In this document: piece by piece, positions 62,701 to 64,000 of the stretch
How the letters are laid out: the number at the start of each line of letters is the position of its first letter
Position numbering within the stretch: the stretch's first letter is position 1
Origin: CAYLMG01 sp964493425
Lineage (GTDB): Bacteria; Planctomycetota; Phycisphaerae; Sedimentisphaerales; Anaerobacaceae
Length of the DNA stretch: 64,000 bases
Reading direction: 5' to 3'
Assembly: GCA_964493425.1 (NCBI GenBank)
Contig: CAZBMW010000009.1
Span: 34,120-98,119, forward strand
Translations under genes and position numbers: made by a program
The notes under the pieces: model-generated
The model's input: only the letters and a program-made list of their open reading frames with translations
Database searches by the model: none
Told to the model about the DNA's origin: nothing

Positions 62701-63364
62701 CAACCTCAACACCCTCGATATAAAGTTTCAGAGTCGAACCGTCGCTGACAGCTGCGACGTGGTACCATATATCAAATGCAAAATTACTTAGACCGTTTCC
62801 GCCTGCGGAATGAGTGTATCCCTGAACATCTGTAAATTCAATCGCCAGGGACTGATTGCCCGCACCATACCAGTCACGAACGGAAAAGTACAACGGAGCC
62901 CTGCTGCCGTCAATACTGCTTAACTTGACGACCGCTTCAATCGTAGACGCAGCAGGTGTAATAGCCTCAATATTCGTGCCTGCAGGAAGACTCTGTTCCG
63001 ACCAGGTCATTGCAGCCGGGTAGTCTCCCGCGGTTTCAATACTGAAATCACCTGCAGGGCTATCTGAGGACCAGTTGAAACCGGCCCAGTCCCATTCCCA
63101 TGTGGTCAGGTCATTACCGTTGCCGGACTTGTCCGTGGCGGCTTCACGCCAAACGGTCTGACCATCCGAGTCCGGCACAGCAGCACCGTCAGCAGCGCCC
63201 AAACCAGGATCATTAAAATCCCAGTGAGCAAGCGTGGCTGCCTGAGTAGAGCAGCAGAAAAACAGTATCGTTACAGCCGCAATAGTGACTGCCCATTTGG
63301 TTTTCTGTTTCAACCACATCCCCCTTTCAGGCGTGGCTTCAATGTGCTGCCTTTTATTGAACAT
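59792..63364 (-). CDS. Secreted rhamnogalacturonan lyase (PL11-like), multidomain
   Basis: An 1190-residue exported enzyme. A long signal peptide (to about 42) precedes a LamG/concanavalin-like domain (about 43-285: ATLAHWDFNDPG, WYGKIDEVAIS). A fibronectin type III domain covers about 292-385. The catalytic domain, about 390-1000, resembles PL11 lyases that cleave rhamnogalacturonan I of pectin by beta-elimination: RGVVAVYKGGGQVYVGWR, GDLDGDGQYEIVLKW, NGSKGNPCLSGDILGDWREE and MHDPQYRLAIAWQNVGYNQPPH. A dockerin-like EF-hand pair (about 1010-1065, DFNGNGIVDTNDL and DLNGDCIIDFFEF) follows. A C-terminal CBM35/6-like domain (1078-1185) ends it. It is the main evidence for pectin use in this window. 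It is transcribed toward the S41 gene, downstream of the 5S rRNA. Confidence 0.93.
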   Translation of the reverse strand: MFNKRQHIEATPERGMWLKQKTKWAVTIAAVTILFFCCSTQAATLAHWDFNDPGLGAADGAAVPDSDGQTVWREAATDKSGNGNDLTTWEWDWAGFNWSSDSPAGDFSIETAGDYPAAMTWSEQSLPAGTNIEAITPAASTIEAVVKLSSIDGSRAPLYFSVRDWYGAGNQSLAIEFTDVQGYTHSAGGNGLSNFAFDIWYHVAAVSDGSTLKLYIEGVEVASDDMTVSGSTDTRLAVGNGSGDDWEAGTFTLARGLWDDDHTDRWYGKIDEVAISDAALEPASFVIQIQQSPPTAPSGLAATAGNNTVTLNWDDNTEYVSGYTVYRSTTSGGPYTPVASDLSDSIYRDDTVVNGITYYYVVTAVGAFDNESDQSAEVSATPYVPDPRYMEKLDRGVVAVYKGGGQVYVGWRMFGTDPETIAFNVYRNETKINSSPVTNSTNYIDYSGSTSYLYHVRAVIDGEEQPASETANVWSAQYLNVPLQVPPGPYVSEDGYTPGDVSVGDLDGDGQYEIVLKWQDAPHDNVHEGYTNSPILDAYKIDGTFLWRIDLGINIREGAHYTQFMVYDLDSDGRVEVACKTAPGTVDGEGNFVILPGDDPNADYRNGDGRILDGPEYLTIFDGLTGAELVTTNYIPPRGDISSWGDSTGNRVDRFLACVAYLDGERPSLVMCRGYYARTALAAWDWRGGELTVRWVFDTSSANESWSDYEGQGNHNLSVADVDGDGKDEIIYGSCTIDDDGTGLYTTGLGHGDALHVSDMDPGRPGLEVFACHESFPYGTTLRDAGTGEILWQKTAGGDTGRCCAAHIDSRYPGYQMWSVASGGTYNATDQSLISTNLPNWGNFLIWWDGDLQREILDDISGHSNPYIDKWYGDGAGRLLSLYNIPTAYSTASINGSKGNPCLSGDILGDWREECIYRSSDNTKLRIFTTADSTGYRIYTLMHDPQYRLAIAWQNVGYNQPPHPGFYIGQGMSVPPTPDIKYPHGLYGDFNGNGIVDTNDLSYFDSLWLGDDCNQTAEIDLNGDCIIDFFEFSAFADNWLVGESNKPVVETEITIQEYMTGFCSADGYIENEHSGYTGTGYVNTDNAIGNGIDWKINVVSGGTYTFVWRYANGGSIDRTGRLLVIGSEEAADISFANTGGWTSWGTTGSVEVTLSEGIKEIRLEAETSSGLANIDNIEVSGPGLYAVNCL

Positions 63365-63414
63365 TCTTCTGTATTATAACATCAATACCCTTCAAAATCA
63401 AGCATTTTCCACGG

Positions 63415-63455
63415 TTTAAAAAGGAAAAGGGTCAGCGATTTCTCGCTGACCCTTT
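63415..63455 (-). terminator. Terminator of the rRNA operon
   Basis: On the minus strand, a 13-bp stem (aaagggtcagcga pairing with its complement, 4-base loop, 63426-63455) is followed by tttcctttttaa. It lies directly after the 5S rRNA and separates the rRNA transcript from the lyase gene. Confidence 0.85.
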
Positions 63456-63460
63456 ATAAT

Positions 63461-63565
63461 GCTGGCAATCACCTACTCTCGCCTTTCGACTACCATCGGC
63501 CGTGCGGGCTTAGCTTCTGAGTTCGGAATGGAATCAGGCGTTACCCCGTACGTAAAGTCACCAGC
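63461..63565 (-). rRNA. rrf: 5S ribosomal RNA
   Basis: The minus-strand sequence runs from gctggtgact to gattgccagc and contains ccattccgaactcagaagct and the conserved ggtagtcgaaaggcgagagt. The ends pair (gctgg/ccagc). The length, about 105 nt, is short. Planctomycete 5S rRNAs are known to be about 109-111 nt and to lack an otherwise common base, which fits this organism's assignment. The spacer to the 23S gene is about 130 bases with no tRNA. Confidence 0.93.
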
Positions 63566-63697
63566 AAATTCGTTAAACCTCACAGCTTCTCGCTGCGGGA
63601 TTTATTCAATTTTCAACAACTAAAAACTAAACACTAAAAACTTAAAATCAAAAAATATGTGGATGCTCACAATGAGCGCTATCAACCAAAGATTGAT

Positions 63698-64000
<303 letters not shown>

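Overview
The window looks like the chromosome of a planctomycete, most likely class Phycisphaerae (Sedimentisphaerales-like). The grounds are: a short 5S rRNA (about 105 nt); a secreted pectin-type lyase with a planctomycete-style type I dockerin repeat; B12-dependent ribonucleotide reductase; a fused SecDF; a TPR protein carrying RNA polymerase alpha-CTD repeats; FGE-sulfatase domains; and dispersed non-coding repeats of a kind I associate with this group. This is inference from gene content. No tRNA, transposase, integrase, phage gene or CRISPR array was seen. Gene density is high and both strands are used in operon-sized blocks.

Regions 1-18 kb. A minus-strand block (1-8052) encodes three SPFH/HflK-HflC-type membrane proteins, a CPC-type P1B metal ATPase and an ABC-2 exporter (ATPase plus the start of a permease cut by the window edge). 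A second ABC-2 permease diverges at 8216. Then come nrdJ with two tandem NrdR-box-like sites, a TIGR02757 protein, a small membrane protein and a HEPN-like protein. A repeat-rich non-coding stretch follows (about 15.3-16.2 kb). After it lies a coupled pair: a HEAGH metallopeptidase and an ATP-grasp ligase.

Regions 18-34 kb (mostly plus strand). A structured non-coding interval precedes surE, an ACT protein (UPF0237), its partner UPF0210 and a membrane protein. Next come a UxuA-like dehydratase and the TPR/alpha-CTD protein. A secretion/envelope run follows: SpoIID-like lipoprotein, tgt, yajC behind a hairpin-rich leader, a truncated SecD paralogue, fused SecDF and a LysM protein. The 6-phosphogluconolactonase gene is convergent.

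Regions 34-59 kb. A TetR-controlled tripartite RND efflux operon ends in a PII-like protein. It is followed by folC. A three-gene operon encodes a porin, a double periplasmic-binding-domain protein and a Cache histidine kinase. Next is an operon of TolB-like propeller, an FGE/histone-deacetylase-like lipoprotein, an MBOAT acyltransferase and an SGNH protein. This is the most unusual set in the window and suggests paired addition and removal of acyl groups on a surface molecule. Then come a conserved hypothetical, an ECF sigma/anti-sigma operon with its own secreted protein, an esterase followed by a broken partial copy of itself, and an S41 peptidase.

Region 59-64 kb. A large secreted rhamnogalacturonan lyase lies downstream of the 3' end of an rRNA operon (23S and 5S, minus strand, with a clear terminator). 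The lyase, the UxuA-like enzyme and the esterase fit a polysaccharide-degrading lifestyle.
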